Shown in pieces: positions 1-10,231 of a stretch of DNA of 64,000 bases. This DNA comes from Massilia sp. Mn16-1_5 (GTDB lineage: Bacteria > Pseudomonadota > Gammaproteobacteria > Burkholderiales > Burkholderiaceae_D). Position numbers and translations under genes: made by a program. The notes under the pieces were generated by a model. That model searched no databases and was not told the origin of the DNA. It saw only the letters and a program-made list of their open reading frames with translations. The stretch's first letter is position 1; every line of letters starts with the position of its first letter. Location: NCBI RefSeq assembly GCF_004798585.1, contig NZ_PPXQ01000006.1:186001-250000 (forward strand), given 5' to 3'.

Positions 1-96
1 TTCGTGTTCACCCTGTTTGGCGCATGGGTGTATAACGTAGTCGCAGAGCGCGTGGGCGGTTTCGAATTCACGACCGTCGAGATCGGCAGGGATTGA
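1..96 (+). CDS. C-terminal end of a small membrane protein (partial)
   Basis: The window opens inside a frame that runs 31 codons to a TGA at 94-96. The peptide begins FVFTLFGAWVYNVVA and continues with RVGGFEF, a hydrophobic segment followed by a short polar tail. The pattern of a last membrane helix with YN, then a GG and an acidic tail, resembles the end of DUF3566-like small membrane proteins. That is a family-level impression from very little sequence. It sits upstream of accD with about 100 bases between them that carry a promoter. Confidence 0.5.
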   Translation, partial: FVFTLFGAWVYNVVAERVGGFEFTTVEIGRD

Positions 97-129
97 CTGC
101 CACAGGAATGATTGCCAGACTGGCAAGCG

Positions 130-158
130 GTGACAAGCCCAGCGCTAGCGGCTACACT
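130..158 (+). promoter_or_regulatory. Sigma-70-type promoter for accD
   Basis: GTGACA at 130-135 and TACACT at 153-158 are separated by 17 bases, close to TTGACA-N17-TATAAT. It lies about 35 bases upstream of the accD start and after the stop of the preceding gene. Assigned by eye only. Confidence 0.5.
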
Positions 159-193
159 ACGCCCCATTCTAGATTTGCCGCAAAGGAGAGAAC

Positions 194-1066
194 ATGAGTT
201 GGTTGGAAAAACTGCTGCCCCCACGGATCCAGCGCTCCGATGCCGCGAACCGCAAGACCATGCCGGAAGGCCTGTGGGTCAAGTGCCCGGCCTGCGAAGC
301 CGTGCTCTACCGCGCCGACCTCGAGTCGAACCTGCACGTCTGCCCGAAGTGTGATCACCACATGCGCATCCGCGCCCGCGAGCGCCTCGATGCGCTGCTC
401 GACGAAGGTGGCCGCTACGAGATCGGCCAGGAAGCCCTGCCGGTCGATACCCTGAAGTTCAAGGACAGCAAGAAGTATCCTGACCGACTCAAGCAAGCGA
501 TGGACGCCACGGGCGAAACCGATGCGCTGATCGTGCAGGGCGGCTCGATCATGAGCCTGCCGGTCGTCGTGGCCTGCTTCGAATTCGAATTCATGGGCGG
601 CTCGATGGGCTCCGTCGTCGGCGAGCGTTTCGCACGCGGCGCCCAGGTTGCCCTCGAACAGAAAGTGCCGTTCATCTGCATCACCGCCACCGGCGGCGCA
701 CGCATGCAGGAAGGCCTGTTGTCGCTGCTGCAGATGGCGAAGACCACCGCCATGCTGACCAAGCTGTCGGAAAAGAAGCTGCCATTCATCAGCGTGCTGA
801 CCGACCCGACCATGGGTGGCGTCTCCGCCTCCTTTGCCTTCATGGGCGACGTCGTGATCGCCGAGCCGAAGGCCCTGATCGGCTTCGCCGGTCCGCGCGT
901 CATTGAAAACACCGTGCGCGAAAAGCTGCCGGAAGGTTTCCAGCGCGCCGAGTTCCTGGTGCAAAAGGGCGCCGTCGACATGATCGTCGACCGCCGCAAG
1001 ATGCGCGAAGAAATCGCGCGCCTGCTCGCGCTGCTGCAGAATCAGCCCGCTGAAGTCATCGCCTGA
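194..1066 (+). CDS. accD: Acetyl-CoA carboxylase carboxyltransferase subunit beta
   Basis: Beta half of the carboxyltransferase that moves the carboxyl group from carboxybiotin (on AccB) to acetyl-CoA, giving malonyl-CoA, the first committed step of fatty-acid synthesis in the cytoplasm. It is 290 residues, normal for the family. The N-terminal C4 zinc ribbon is intact: Cys31, Cys34, Cys50 and Cys53 in CPAC and CPKC. The crotonase-like core follows, with the glycine-rich TGGARMQEG and [12 protein letters not shown] oxyanion segments. The start is set by AAGGAGAG just upstream at about 182. A promoter and a downstream hairpin suggest it can be transcribed alone, although folC follows closely, as in other beta-proteobacteria. 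Confidence 0.97.
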   Translation: MSWLEKLLPPRIQRSDAANRKTMPEGLWVKCPACEAVLYRADLESNLHVCPKCDHHMRIRARERLDALLDEGGRYEIGQEALPVDTLKFKDSKKYPDRLKQAMDATGETDALIVQGGSIMSLPVVVACFEFEFMGGSMGSVVGERFARGAQVALEQKVPFICITATGGARMQEGLLSLLQMAKTTAMLTKLSEKKLPFISVLTDPTMGGVSASFAFMGDVVIAEPKALIGFAGPRVIENTVREKLPEGFQRAEFLVQKGAVDMIVDRRKMREEIARLLALLQNQPAEVIA

Positions 1067-1087
1067 TCCGGCAACTGCTATTATTCT

Positions 1088-1121
1088 GGCCGGCGGCCCG
1101 CATCGCGGCCCGCCGGTTTTT
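1088..1121 (+). terminator. Intrinsic terminator after accD
   Basis: A GC-rich inverted repeat (1090-1101 pairing with 1105-1116, one mismatch, loop of three) is followed by five T residues at 117-121. It lies between accD and folC, so readthrough may be partial. Confidence 0.7.
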
Positions 1122-1147
1122 CGTTTCAACGCAACCATTTCATATCC

Positions 1148-2440
1148 ATGCTTCCCACCACCTTGCCCGCGTGGCTGGCGCTGATCGAGTCGCGCCACGC
1201 CGAAACCCATATCGACATGGGCCTGGACCGCGTGCGCGCCGTCAAGGAGCGCATGAACCTGCAGTTTTCCTGCCCCGTGATCATGGTCGCCGGCACCAAT
1301 GGCAAGGGTTCCACCTGCGCGATGCTGGAATCGGTCCTGCTGCACGCAGGCTACCGCGTCGGCCTCTACATCAAGCCGCACTTCCTCGACTTTAACGAGC
1401 GCGCCCGCCTGAATGGCGAGATGGCCAGCGATGCCCTGCTGGTCGAAGCCTTCGATTTCGTCGAGGGAGCGCGCGGCGACATCGACCTGACCTATTTCGA
1501 ATTCACCACGCTGGCGATCATGCACCTGATCTCGCAGGCCGGGGTCGACGTCGCGATCCTGGAAGTGGGCCTGGGCGGACGCCTCGATGCCGTGAACGTG
1601 ATCGATGCCGACGTTTCCATCGTCACCAGCATCGACATCGACCATGCCGACTACCTGGGCGACACGCGCGAGGAAATCGGCTTCGAGAAGGCGGGTATCT
1701 TCCGCGCCGGCAAGCCGGCGATCTGCAGCGACCCGGTGCCGCCGCAATCGCTGATCAAGCATGCAGCCGACATCGGCGCCGACCTGTGGCTGATCGGCCG
1801 CGATTTCAACTACCAGGGCGACCAGCAGCAATGGAGCTATGGCGGACGCACCCAGCGCCGCAATTCGCTGGCCTATCCGGCCCTGCGCGGCGCGAACCAG
1901 TTGCTGAACGCGTCGGCCGCACTGGCGGCGCTGGAAGCACTGCGCATGCAACTGCCTGCGGGCGCGCAGGAAGTGCGCACCGGCCTGGCCCTGGTCGAAC
2001 TGCCGGGCCGCTTCCAGGTGCTGCCGGGCCGTCCGACGACGGTGCTGGACGTCGCCCACAATCCGCATGCCTCGGCCACGCTGGCCCAGAACCTGGGCAA
2101 CATGGGTTTCCATCGCTATACCTATGCCGTGTTCGGCATCATGGAAGACAAGGACATCGAAGGCGTGCTCAAACCCATGGCCGGGCTGATCGACCACTGG
2201 TGCCTGGCCGAGCTGCCGTCGCCGCGTTCTTCGAAAGGTCCCGTGCTGGCCGAGAAGGTCGCGGCGCTGCGTCCCGCCGGGGCGAAGGACAGCGATTTTT
2301 CGGTGACGCAATTCGCCGATCCGGCGGCGGCATTTGCAAATGCGGTGAGCCGTGCCGAGGAGAATGATAGAATTGTGGTCTTTGGCTCGTTCTATACCGT
2401 CGCCGGCGTGATGGCGGCCCGAAAAAACTCTCTTCACTGA
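1148..2440 (+). CDS. folC: Bifunctional tetrahydrofolate synthase/dihydrofolate synthase
   Basis: Adds glutamate to dihydropteroate and further glutamates to tetrahydrofolate with ATP, completing folate synthesis and retaining folates in the cell. It is 430 residues, typical of FolC/Mur-ligase family enzymes. The ATP P-loop GTNGKGST is at residues 49-56. The folate-loop region (KPHFLDFNERARLNGE), the ILEVGLGGRLDAVN segment and the Mur-ligase C-domain motif DVAHNPHA are all present. It lies 11 bases before the SPOR-domain gene, and the folC-SPOR-cvpA-purF order is the classical dedF-dedD-cvpA-purF arrangement. Confidence 0.96.
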   Translation: MLPTTLPAWLALIESRHAETHIDMGLDRVRAVKERMNLQFSCPVIMVAGTNGKGSTCAMLESVLLHAGYRVGLYIKPHFLDFNERARLNGEMASDALLVEAFDFVEGARGDIDLTYFEFTTLAIMHLISQAGVDVAILEVGLGGRLDAVNVIDADVSIVTSIDIDHADYLGDTREEIGFEKAGIFRAGKPAICSDPVPPQSLIKHAADIGADLWLIGRDFNYQGDQQQWSYGGRTQRRNSLAYPALRGANQLLNASAALAALEALRMQLPAGAQEVRTGLALVELPGRFQVLPGRPTTVLDVAHNPHASATLAQNLGNMGFHRYTYAVFGIMEDKDIEGVLKPMAGLIDHWCLAELPSPRSSKGPVLAEKVAALRPAGAKDSDFSVTQFADPAAAFANAVSRAEENDRIVVFGSFYTVAGVMAARKNSLH

Positions 2441-2451
2441 TATACAGACGC

Positions 2452-3441
2452 ATGGGCTTGTTCTCGATTTTTGGTAAAAACAAGCAAGAAAGCGCCGCCC
2501 AGGATAGCGGGCGTTTTTCCCGCGATGACGCCGACTACGGCCAGCAGGCCCGGGCCAAACGTGCGAGTTACGCAAATTCGGCCAACGAAAGCGGGCAGGG
2601 CGGTTCGCGCCGCAGCCGCAGCGGCGGCGACCCCATGCTGCCGGAAAAGAAGCGTGCCCGCCGCCGCCTGGTAGGCGCGGTCGCGCTGGCCCTGGCCGCC
2701 GCCGTCGGCTTGCCGATGCTGCTCGATTCCGAACCGCGTCCGTTGTCCGGCGACATCGCGATCCAGATCCCGTCGAAGGAAAAAGCGCCCGCGCTGCCGA
2801 TGCCGGCCGCGCCGGTGCCGGCCGCCGACAGCGTCGACCAGGACGAGGAAATCATCGCACCGCCGCCTGTCGCGCCGGCTCCTCGCCCCGCTACCACGCC
2901 GGTCGAGCCGCCTGCTGTGAAGACGGTCAACACGGACAAGGGAGCCGAGCCGAAACCGGCCAAGCCTGAGACGAAGGTCGTCGAACACAAGCCGGAACCA
3001 AAGCCGGCCGAACACAAGCCCGAGCCGAAGCCGCTTGATCGCAAGGTGGCGGAGAAGCCGCTTGACAAGCCTGCTGCGAAAAAGTCGGAAGACAAGCCGG
3101 AACCGAAGCCGCCCGCACCGAAACCGAAGGACAGCGAAGCGGCCCGCGCGCTGGCGCTGCTGGAAGGCAAACCTGTCGCCAAAGCCGACACACATCCGCG
3201 CACCGAAGAAAAGGCCGAAGCCGGCCAACGCTTTGTGGTCCAGGTGGCAGCTCTGGCAACCCAGGAAAAGGTCGATGAACTGCAAGCCCGCCTGCGTGCC
3301 GGCGGCATCAGCTCCTTCACCAAGAAGTCCGGTGCCCTGATCAAGGTGCAGGTCGGTCCCTTCGGCAGCCGCGAAGAAGCCGACCGGACCAAGGCCAAGC
3401 TGGGCAGCCTGGGCTTGAGCGGTTTCCTGGTCCCGGTCTGA
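2452..3441 (+). CDS. SPOR-domain cell-division protein (DedD-like)
   Basis: Single-pass inner-membrane protein whose periplasmic SPOR domain is expected to bind denuded septal peptidoglycan. It is 329 residues. A basic cytoplasmic stretch (KKRARRR) precedes one membrane helix at about 72-91. A long Pro/Lys/Glu linker built of KPEPKP-like repeats covers about 95-245, and the SPOR domain covers about 260-329 (RFVVQVAALATQEKVDEL to the end). The Lys-Pro-Glu linker is low complexity and probably spans the periplasm. Position between folC and cvpA matches dedD of gamma-proteobacteria. The family is clear, but the name DedD is by synteny. Confidence 0.9.
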   Translation: MGLFSIFGKNKQESAAQDSGRFSRDDADYGQQARAKRASYANSANESGQGGSRRSRSGGDPMLPEKKRARRRLVGAVALALAAAVGLPMLLDSEPRPLSGDIAIQIPSKEKAPALPMPAAPVPAADSVDQDEEIIAPPPVAPAPRPATTPVEPPAVKTVNTDKGAEPKPAKPETKVVEHKPEPKPAEHKPEPKPLDRKVAEKPLDKPAAKKSEDKPEPKPPAPKPKDSEAARALALLEGKPVAKADTHPRTEEKAEAGQRFVVQVAALATQEKVDELQARLRAGGISSFTKKSGALIKVQVGPFGSREEADRTKAKLGSLGLSGFLVPV

Positions 3442-3458
3442 TTGAGTGTGCTTGCTGC

Positions 3459-3947
3459 GTGACGATTTTCGATTATCTGGTTTTGTTCGTGCTGGTAGCG
3501 TCGGTTGTCATCAGCACCATGCGCGGTCTGGTCAAGGAAATCCTGTCGCTGACGGGCTGGGTTGTCGCCTTCGTCGTGGCGAATGCCTATGGCGCGCGCC
3601 TCGCGCCGCTGTTGCCGGATATGATACCGGGCGAAACGGCGCGCCTGATCGTGGCCTTTGTTGCCCTGTTCCTCGGCGTGCGCATCCTGATGGGCCTGTT
3701 GTCCCTGGCGATCGGCGCGCTGATCGACGCGGCCGGGCTGACCCTGGCCGATCGCGGTCTCGGTGGCCTGTTCGGCCTGGCGCGCGGGATTGTAATCGTG
3801 CTGGCCGCCGTCATATTGTGTTCGATGACGGCCATCCCTCAACAAGCATTCTGGAAAGACGCGCTGCTGTCCCCGCTGGCCGAGGCCGGAGCGCGCACCG
3901 TCAAACCATTTCTTCCTGCTGCGCTGGCGCAGCACCTACATTTTTAG
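3459..3947 (+). CDS. cvpA: CvpA family membrane protein
   Basis: Inner-membrane protein of the CvpA family (required for colicin V production in Escherichia coli, broader role in envelope homeostasis unclear). It is 162 residues with about four hydrophobic segments; the N-terminus TIFDYLVLFVLVASVVIST is the first. The start codon is GTG at 3459. It lies 17 bases after the SPOR gene and 38 bases before purF, so it is probably co-transcribed with both. Confidence 0.92.
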   Translation: MTIFDYLVLFVLVASVVISTMRGLVKEILSLTGWVVAFVVANAYGARLAPLLPDMIPGETARLIVAFVALFLGVRILMGLLSLAIGALIDAAGLTLADRGLGGLFGLARGIVIVLAAVILCSMTAIPQQAFWKDALLSPLAEAGARTVKPFLPAALAQHLHF

Positions 3948-3985
3948 CCATTTCCCGTAATAGCATCAGTTCTTAGGAGCGCACC

Positions 3986-5512
<1,527 letters not shown>

Positions 5513-5519
5513 GCCTGCC

Positions 5520-6761
5520 ATGAGTGAGAAAAAGAACTACGGTTTCACGACCACCATCCTGCACAACGACCGCCGCAAGGCGATCGAGCAGGGCTCGCTG
5601 CACAAGCCGGTCCATACCTCGGTCGCCTTTGGCTATAACGACGCGCGCCAGCTGGCCTCCGTCTTCCAGGGCAAGGAGCCGGGCTTCCGCTACGGCCGCC
5701 AGGGCAACCCGACGGTGTCGGCGCTGGAAGACAAGATCACGAAGATGGAAGACGGCATGGCCAGCCTGTGCTTCGGCACCGGCATGGCCGCCATCGGCGC
5801 GCTGTTCCAGGCGCTGCTCAAGGCGGGCGACCACATCGTGTCGTCTTCCTTCCTGTTCGGGAATACCAACAGCCTGTGGCAGACGGTGGCGGGGCAGGGT
5901 GTCGATGTCGACTTCGTCGATGCGACCGACGCCGCGAACGTCGAAGCGGTCCTGAAGCCGAACACGCGCCTCGTGTTCGTGGAGACGATCGCCAACCCGC
6001 GCACGCAAGTGGCGGACCTGGCCCGGATCGGCGAACTGTGCCGTGCGCGCGGCATCCTGTACGTGGTCGACAACACGATGACCACGCCTTATCTGTTCCG
6101 CCCGAAGACGGTGGGTGCCGGCCTGGTCGTCAATTCGCTGACGAAATCGATCGCCGGCCATGGCATCGCCCTCGGCGGTGCGCTGACCGACACCGGCCTG
6201 TTCGACTGGAGCGCCTACCCGAACATCGCCGCCAACTTCCGCAAGCAGGCAGCAAGCGCCCAAGGCATGGCCCAGCTGCGCGCCAAGGCCCTGCGCGACT
6301 TCGGCGCCGCCCTCGGTCCGGAAGCGGCGCACCACATCGCCGTCGGCGCCGAAACCCTGGCGCTGCGCATGGAGCGCACCTGCGCCAACGCGCTGGCGCT
6401 GGCGCAAATGCTCGAGGCCGACGAACGCGTCTCCGCGGTCCACTATCCGGGTCTGGCATCGCATCCCCAGCACGGTATCACCAGCGAACTGTTCCGCGCG
6501 GGCGGTTCGCTGCTGAGCTTTGAACTGCGCGACGACATCGACCCGTTCGATTACCTGAACCGCTTGAATCTGGCGATCCCGGCCAGCAACCTGGGCGACA
6601 CGCGCACGCTCGTGATTCCGGTGGCGCACACGATCTTCTTCGAGATGGGCGCAGAGCGGCGCGCGAGCATGGGGATTGCGGAATCGTTGATCCGGGTGTC
6701 GGTGGGGATTGAGGATACAGATGATCTGATCGAGGACTTCCGTAGGGCGCTACATACCTGA
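5520..6761 (+). CDS. Cystathionine gamma-synthase / O-succinylhomoserine sulfhydrylase family PLP enzyme
   Basis: Fold-type I PLP enzyme of Cys/Met metabolism, 413 residues. The Schiff-base lysine is Lys209 in NSLTKSIAGHG. The YGRQGNPT and FGTGMAA segments of the family are present. Location directly after purF is where many beta- and gamma-proteobacteria keep metZ. However, the sequence differs from typical MetZ: it has SLTKSIAGHG where MetZ has a SATKFxDGQGR-like active-site segment, and IFFEMGAERRASMG near the C-terminus. I therefore give the family but no symbol. The substrate could be O-succinyl- or O-acetyl-homoserine or cystathionine. Confidence 0.85.
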   Translation: MSEKKNYGFTTTILHNDRRKAIEQGSLHKPVHTSVAFGYNDARQLASVFQGKEPGFRYGRQGNPTVSALEDKITKMEDGMASLCFGTGMAAIGALFQALLKAGDHIVSSSFLFGNTNSLWQTVAGQGVDVDFVDATDAANVEAVLKPNTRLVFVETIANPRTQVADLARIGELCRARGILYVVDNTMTTPYLFRPKTVGAGLVVNSLTKSIAGHGIALGGALTDTGLFDWSAYPNIAANFRKQAASAQGMAQLRAKALRDFGAALGPEAAHHIAVGAETLALRMERTCANALALAQMLEADERVSAVHYPGLASHPQHGITSELFRAGGSLLSFELRDDIDPFDYLNRLNLAIPASNLGDTRTLVIPVAHTIFFEMGAERRASMGIAESLIRVSVGIEDTDDLIEDFRRALHT

Positions 6762-6831
6762 AACAAAAATGGCGTTGCGTCGGAAGTATTAGCGTTCTAC
6801 TATCATCTCCTATAAATTCATTGGAGGTGGT

Positions 6832-7638
6832 ATGCGGCATCTTCTTGTTTCCTTGCTGCTCGCCAGCGGTACCGTGCTCGCTGACGATTTGTCCGAGGCG
6901 AACAAGTTCCTGGCGGCCCAGCAGTACGATAAGGCACTTCCCCTCTATACGCGTCTCGCCAATGCCGGCAATGCCGAAGCCCAGTTCCGTGTCGGCGAAA
7001 TGGCCTGGTATGGGGACGGAATGCGACAAGACCTGCAGGCTGCGCACGCCTGGTTTACCAAAGCTGCAGCGGGCGGTAGCGCGGACGCGCGGGAAGCCCT
7101 CGCTGCGCTCGATCGGCGCCGAACGCGCGGTGCGGAAATTGGCTATTGGACCAGAGGATACCGGGGCGAGGATCTTCGCTCCGATAGGTTCGAGTGCAAG
7201 ATGCCCGCCGTTCCCGCCGTATCGACCTCCAATGCCGACGTCGCCGCCACCCGCGCCTCGATCGAGGCTTGGCAAACCTGCTACAACGGTTTCGTTGCCA
7301 ATTTTAATGCGACGGCGCCGCTTGCCAAGCGCATTCCGGCCGACGTGCTCGACATGATGACGCCCAAGGAAACCGAGCGCGCACGCAAGCATATCGAGTC
7401 GGTTTATCGCACCGTACTGACCGAGGCCCAGTGCGACGTGGTCGCCGTGCGCACCGCACAGGCCGCCTGGGAAACGGCCACCGAGCGTTTCGTCAAGGAA
7501 GAAAACGTCCGTATGAAGCGCAAGCTTGATGTGGAAACGCGGCTGATCGTCGATTCGCAACGGCGTAACAACGATTACGCCGCCATGAACTACCGTGGAC
7601 TGCCTCCGCCGCCAAGCGCGGTTCGAACGACGAAATGA
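6832..7638 (+). CDS. Exported Sel1-like repeat protein, paralogue 1 of 3
   Basis: The 268-residue product begins with a signal peptide (about 17 residues, cleavage near VLA-DD). Next comes one TPR/Sel1-like unit (NAGNAEAQFRVGEMAWYGDG ... WFTKAAAGGSADA), then a C-terminal domain I do not recognise. That domain has the pattern YW-x3-YxGEDL-x-SxxFxC ... SIEAWQTCYN ... KRIPADVLDMMTP. Two cysteines in it are shared by all three paralogues, which suggests a disulfide in the periplasm. The start has a strong RBS (TTGGAGGTGGT). It is the first of three tandem copies. Function unknown; Sel1 repeats usually mediate protein contacts. Confidence 0.85.
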   Translation: MRHLLVSLLLASGTVLADDLSEANKFLAAQQYDKALPLYTRLANAGNAEAQFRVGEMAWYGDGMRQDLQAAHAWFTKAAAGGSADAREALAALDRRRTRGAEIGYWTRGYRGEDLRSDRFECKMPAVPAVSTSNADVAATRASIEAWQTCYNGFVANFNATAPLAKRIPADVLDMMTPKETERARKHIESVYRTVLTEAQCDVVAVRTAQAAWETATERFVKEENVRMKRKLDVETRLIVDSQRRNNDYAAMNYRGLPPPPSAVRTTK

Positions 7639-7807
7639 TGTAAAAGCGCGGCGTATTCTGCATGCAATCCGGATGCAGGCGGGACGACGATCCTCATGAT
7701 TTGCTCAAGGATATGCGTCCGGCATCACCGAAATACTAGGTTACATTTAACTAGTTGTTACTAGTGGGGTGTGGTTCTAAGATTAAAAAATCTCAACAGG
7801 AGGAAAC

Positions 7808-8596
7808 ATGAAACGACTGCTATGCGCACTGGTTTTTGGGGTTTCTGGTCTGGCTTCCGCGGGCGAGCTGGAGGACGCCAACAAGCTGCTGGCGGCGAAA
7901 GCCTATACTCAGGCTTTCCCGATCTATGCCAAGCTGGCTGCGGCAGGCAACACCGAAGCCCAGTTCCGCCTGGGCGAGATGTACTGGTACGGCGACGGTA
8001 CGGCAGTCGACATCCCGAAAGCGACCGAGTGGATGCACAAGGCCGCGGCGCGCGGCCATGCCGGCGCGGTCGAGTCGGTTGCCATCCTGAAGCAGCGCGA
8101 AACGCATGCCGCCGACATTGCGTACTGGACGACGACCTATCAGGGCGAGGATCTGGTCTCCGGCCAGTACAAGTGCGAAGCGCCTGTCTTGCCGGAGGTG
8201 TCGAAGACCAATGCTGAGATCAAGGCGGCAACGGCTTCCTACATCAACTGGCAGAATTGCTATAACGGCCTTGTCAACAACCTGAATGCGACCCCACCGT
8301 TGAAGCGCATCCCAGCGAGCGTACTGAACCTGATGACGCCACGCGAAGCGGAGCAGGCCCTTGCCCGTGTGAGCATGGCTTACGAAAAAGTCGGTACGCA
8401 AGCCCAGCAGGACGCAACGCGCTACGTGACCCAGTACCAAACCTGGGAAAAGTCCACGGAGCGTTATGTCGCGACCGAGAACGAGGCACGCAAGCTGGAA
8501 TACGAACAGCTGAAGCTGCGCACTCAGCAACGCCAAGGCGAAATCGCTCGGGCTCAACCTCGGCCGGAGCCATTGCCAACTGGTAAGTTGCAGTAA
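7808..8596 (+). CDS. Exported Sel1-like repeat protein, paralogue 2 of 3
   Basis: The 262-residue paralogue of the preceding gene has a signal peptide ending near LASA-GE, then a Sel1 unit (AGNTEAQFRLGEMYWYGDG). The same C-terminal domain follows: YQGEDLVSGQYKC, then INWQNCYNGLVNNLNA and KRIPASVLNLMTP. The C-terminal 60 residues are charged, Gln/Arg-rich and probably coiled. RBS AGGAGGAAAC precedes the ATG. A 169-base gap with its own AT-rich segment separates it from paralogue 1, so it may have its own promoter. Confidence 0.85.
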   Translation: MKRLLCALVFGVSGLASAGELEDANKLLAAKAYTQAFPIYAKLAAAGNTEAQFRLGEMYWYGDGTAVDIPKATEWMHKAAARGHAGAVESVAILKQRETHAADIAYWTTTYQGEDLVSGQYKCEAPVLPEVSKTNAEIKAATASYINWQNCYNGLVNNLNATPPLKRIPASVLNLMTPREAEQALARVSMAYEKVGTQAQQDATRYVTQYQTWEKSTERYVATENEARKLEYEQLKLRTQQRQGEIARAQPRPEPLPTGKLQ

Positions 8597-8655
8597 AGGG
8601 GCTTCAGGATGGAGGGCAGTTCGCGGTATCATGTTTTCCTGTCTTCCATCCTTGA

Positions 8656-9420
8656 ATGTCGATGATCCGCTTTCTAGCTGCCGCAGCGTTCCTTGTCTCC
8701 ATCTCGGCCCACGCCGACCCGCTCGCAGACGCGAATGCGCTGTTCGCGAGAAAATCCTATCCGGAAGCCTTGCAGCTCTACACCAAGCTGGCGAACGCCG
8801 GCAATGTCGAAGCCCAGCAACATCTCGGCGAAATGTACTGGTATGGCGAAGCCGGAACCGTCGACGAGGCCAAGGCCGAGACCTGGTTCCGCAAGGCCGC
8901 CGCCAAAGGCAATGCGGTGGCGATCGCCTCGCTCGAGGTGATGAAGCAGCGCGGACTGCGCCGCAAGGAAATCACCTACTGGGTCGAGCAATACCAGGGT
9001 GAAGACCTGAAGACGGGGCAGTTCAATTGCGCCACGCCGCGTATCCCGGCGATCTCGAAGCAGAGCCAGGACATCGAGCGCGTCAATGCCAGCATCGCTA
9101 CTTGGCAGAACTGCTACAACGCTTATGTAACCAACCTGAACGCCGCCACCCCTTTGGTCAAGCGCATTCCGGCCGATATCGTCAAGTTGTTTAATAAGGA
9201 AGAAATGGCGCGTGCCAGCGAACGCATGGCGCTGGTGCAGGACAGTCTGGCTGAGGAGGCGCGTGTCAGTTCCAAGCTGGTGCTGGCCGACCTGGCTGCA
9301 TGGCGCAGTGCCACCGAAGCGTATGTCAAAGAGCACAACGAGATCGTCGGCACGGCGCCGTCGGAAGAGCGCCTGCGCGACATCGAAGCCCGCAAGCGCA
9401 ACTACGCGCCCGGCAAATAA
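8656..9420 (+). CDS. Exported Sel1-like repeat protein, paralogue 3 of 3
   Basis: The 254-residue third copy has a signal peptide ending near SAHA-DP, a Sel1 unit (AGNVEAQQHLGEMYWYGE), and the shared domain with YQGEDLKTGQFNC, TWQNCYNAYVTNLNA and KRIPADIVKLF. No convincing ribosome-binding site precedes the ATG at 8656; the alternative start at 8662 shortens the signal peptide by two residues. It lies 59 bases after paralogue 2 and ends before a bidirectional terminator facing lexA. Function unknown. Confidence 0.83.
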   Translation: MSMIRFLAAAAFLVSISAHADPLADANALFARKSYPEALQLYTKLANAGNVEAQQHLGEMYWYGEAGTVDEAKAETWFRKAAAKGNAVAIASLEVMKQRGLRRKEITYWVEQYQGEDLKTGQFNCATPRIPAISKQSQDIERVNASIATWQNCYNAYVTNLNAATPLVKRIPADIVKLFNKEEMARASERMALVQDSLAEEARVSSKLVLADLAAWRSATEAYVKEHNEIVGTAPSEERLRDIEARKRNYAPGK

Positions 9421-9436
9421 GCGAGACCAGCTACAA

Positions 9437-9462
9437 AAAAAGCCGCACAAGCGGCTTTCTTA
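9437..9462. terminator. Bidirectional terminator between the Sel1 array and lexA
   Basis: AAAGCCGC at 9439-9446, loop ACAA, GCGGCTTT at 9451-9458, with A residues before and T residues after. It can serve both converging genes. Confidence 0.8.
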
Positions 9463-9467
9463 TTGCA

Positions 9468-10103
9468 TTAATGCCAGCTGCGCATCAATCCAACCGCCAG
9501 TCCCTCGAGCGCGAACTCGTCGCCCGGTTCCACGCGGATGACCTTGAAGTCCGGGTTTTCCGGCAGCAGTTCGATTGTGTCGCCGGTCTTGCGGTAGCGC
9601 TTGACGGTGACGTCTTCGCCAAGGCGGGCGACGACGATCTGGCCGTTCTTGGCATTGTCGATCTTTTTGACGGCGAGGAAGTCCCCATCCATGATGCCGG
9701 CGTCGCGCATCGACCAGCCGCGTACCTTCAGCAGGAAGTCGGGACGGGCGCCGAACATGGCCGGATCGACGTTATAGGTGGCTTCGACGTGTTCCTGGGC
9801 CAGGATCGGCGAGCCGGCGGCAACGCGGCCGACCAGCGGCAGCGACATGAGGAGGGCGGCCGGCACGTGCGGCACCGGTTCCGGCGCCGGGGCGCCGATC
9901 AGGCGGATGCCGCGCGACGTGCCGGAAACGATTTCGATGGCGCCTTTGCGGGCCAAAGCCTGCAGGTGTTCCTCGGCGGCATTGGCCGACTTGAAGCCCA
10001 ACTCCTTGGCGATTTCGGCGCGGGTCGGCGGGAAGCCGGTATTGTCGATCGCTTCCTTGATCAGGTTCAGGATCTGTTCTTGCCTTGCAGTGAGCTTGAG
10101 CAT
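9468..10103 (-). CDS. lexA: LexA repressor (SOS regulator)
   Basis: Represses SOS genes and is inactivated by RecA-stimulated self-cleavage. With the start at [10 protein letters not shown] it has 211 residues; the longer open frame upstream crosses the operator and was not used. The N-terminal winged-helix domain covers about 1-70 ([14 protein letters not shown]). The S24 domain has the cleavage site Ala96-Gly97 (VAAGSPI), nucleophile Ser131 (GWSMRDAGI) and general base Lys168 (VTVKRY). A consensus SOS box lies 28 bases upstream, so the gene is autoregulated. It is transcribed divergently from the rpsF operon. Confidence 0.97.
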   Translation of the reverse strand: MLKLTARQEQILNLIKEAIDNTGFPPTRAEIAKELGFKSANAAEEHLQALARKGAIEIVSGTSRGIRLIGAPAPEPVPHVPAALLMSLPLVGRVAAGSPILAQEHVEATYNVDPAMFGARPDFLLKVRGWSMRDAGIMDGDFLAVKKIDNAKNGQIVVARLGEDVTVKRYRKTGDTIELLPENPDFKVIRVEPGDEFALEGLAVGLMRSWH

Positions 10104-10130
10104 GGATCTACCACGGGTTAATGATTCAGA

Positions 10131-10146
10131 CTGTATTTTTGTACAG
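10131..10146 (-). promoter_or_regulatory. SOS box (LexA operator) of lexA
   Basis: CTGTATTTTTGTACAG matches CTGT-N8-ACAG exactly and has near dyad symmetry. It lies 28 bases from the lexA start codon, where autorepression is expected. Confidence 0.93.
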
Positions 10147-10231
10147 TATTTCGGAGAATGCAAGGGGAATCCCAGTTTTTTCACGTTTCCTGCCCGGAAA
10201 GCTGTCGCGGCGGAGCGACGTGGCCCTGTGA

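Noticed and set aside
152..2575. Very long minus-strand open frame (807 codons) opposite accD and folC
   Set aside because: Arg/Gly/His/Gln-rich composition, no motifs, and fully antisense to two textbook genes. Typical GC-rich shadow.
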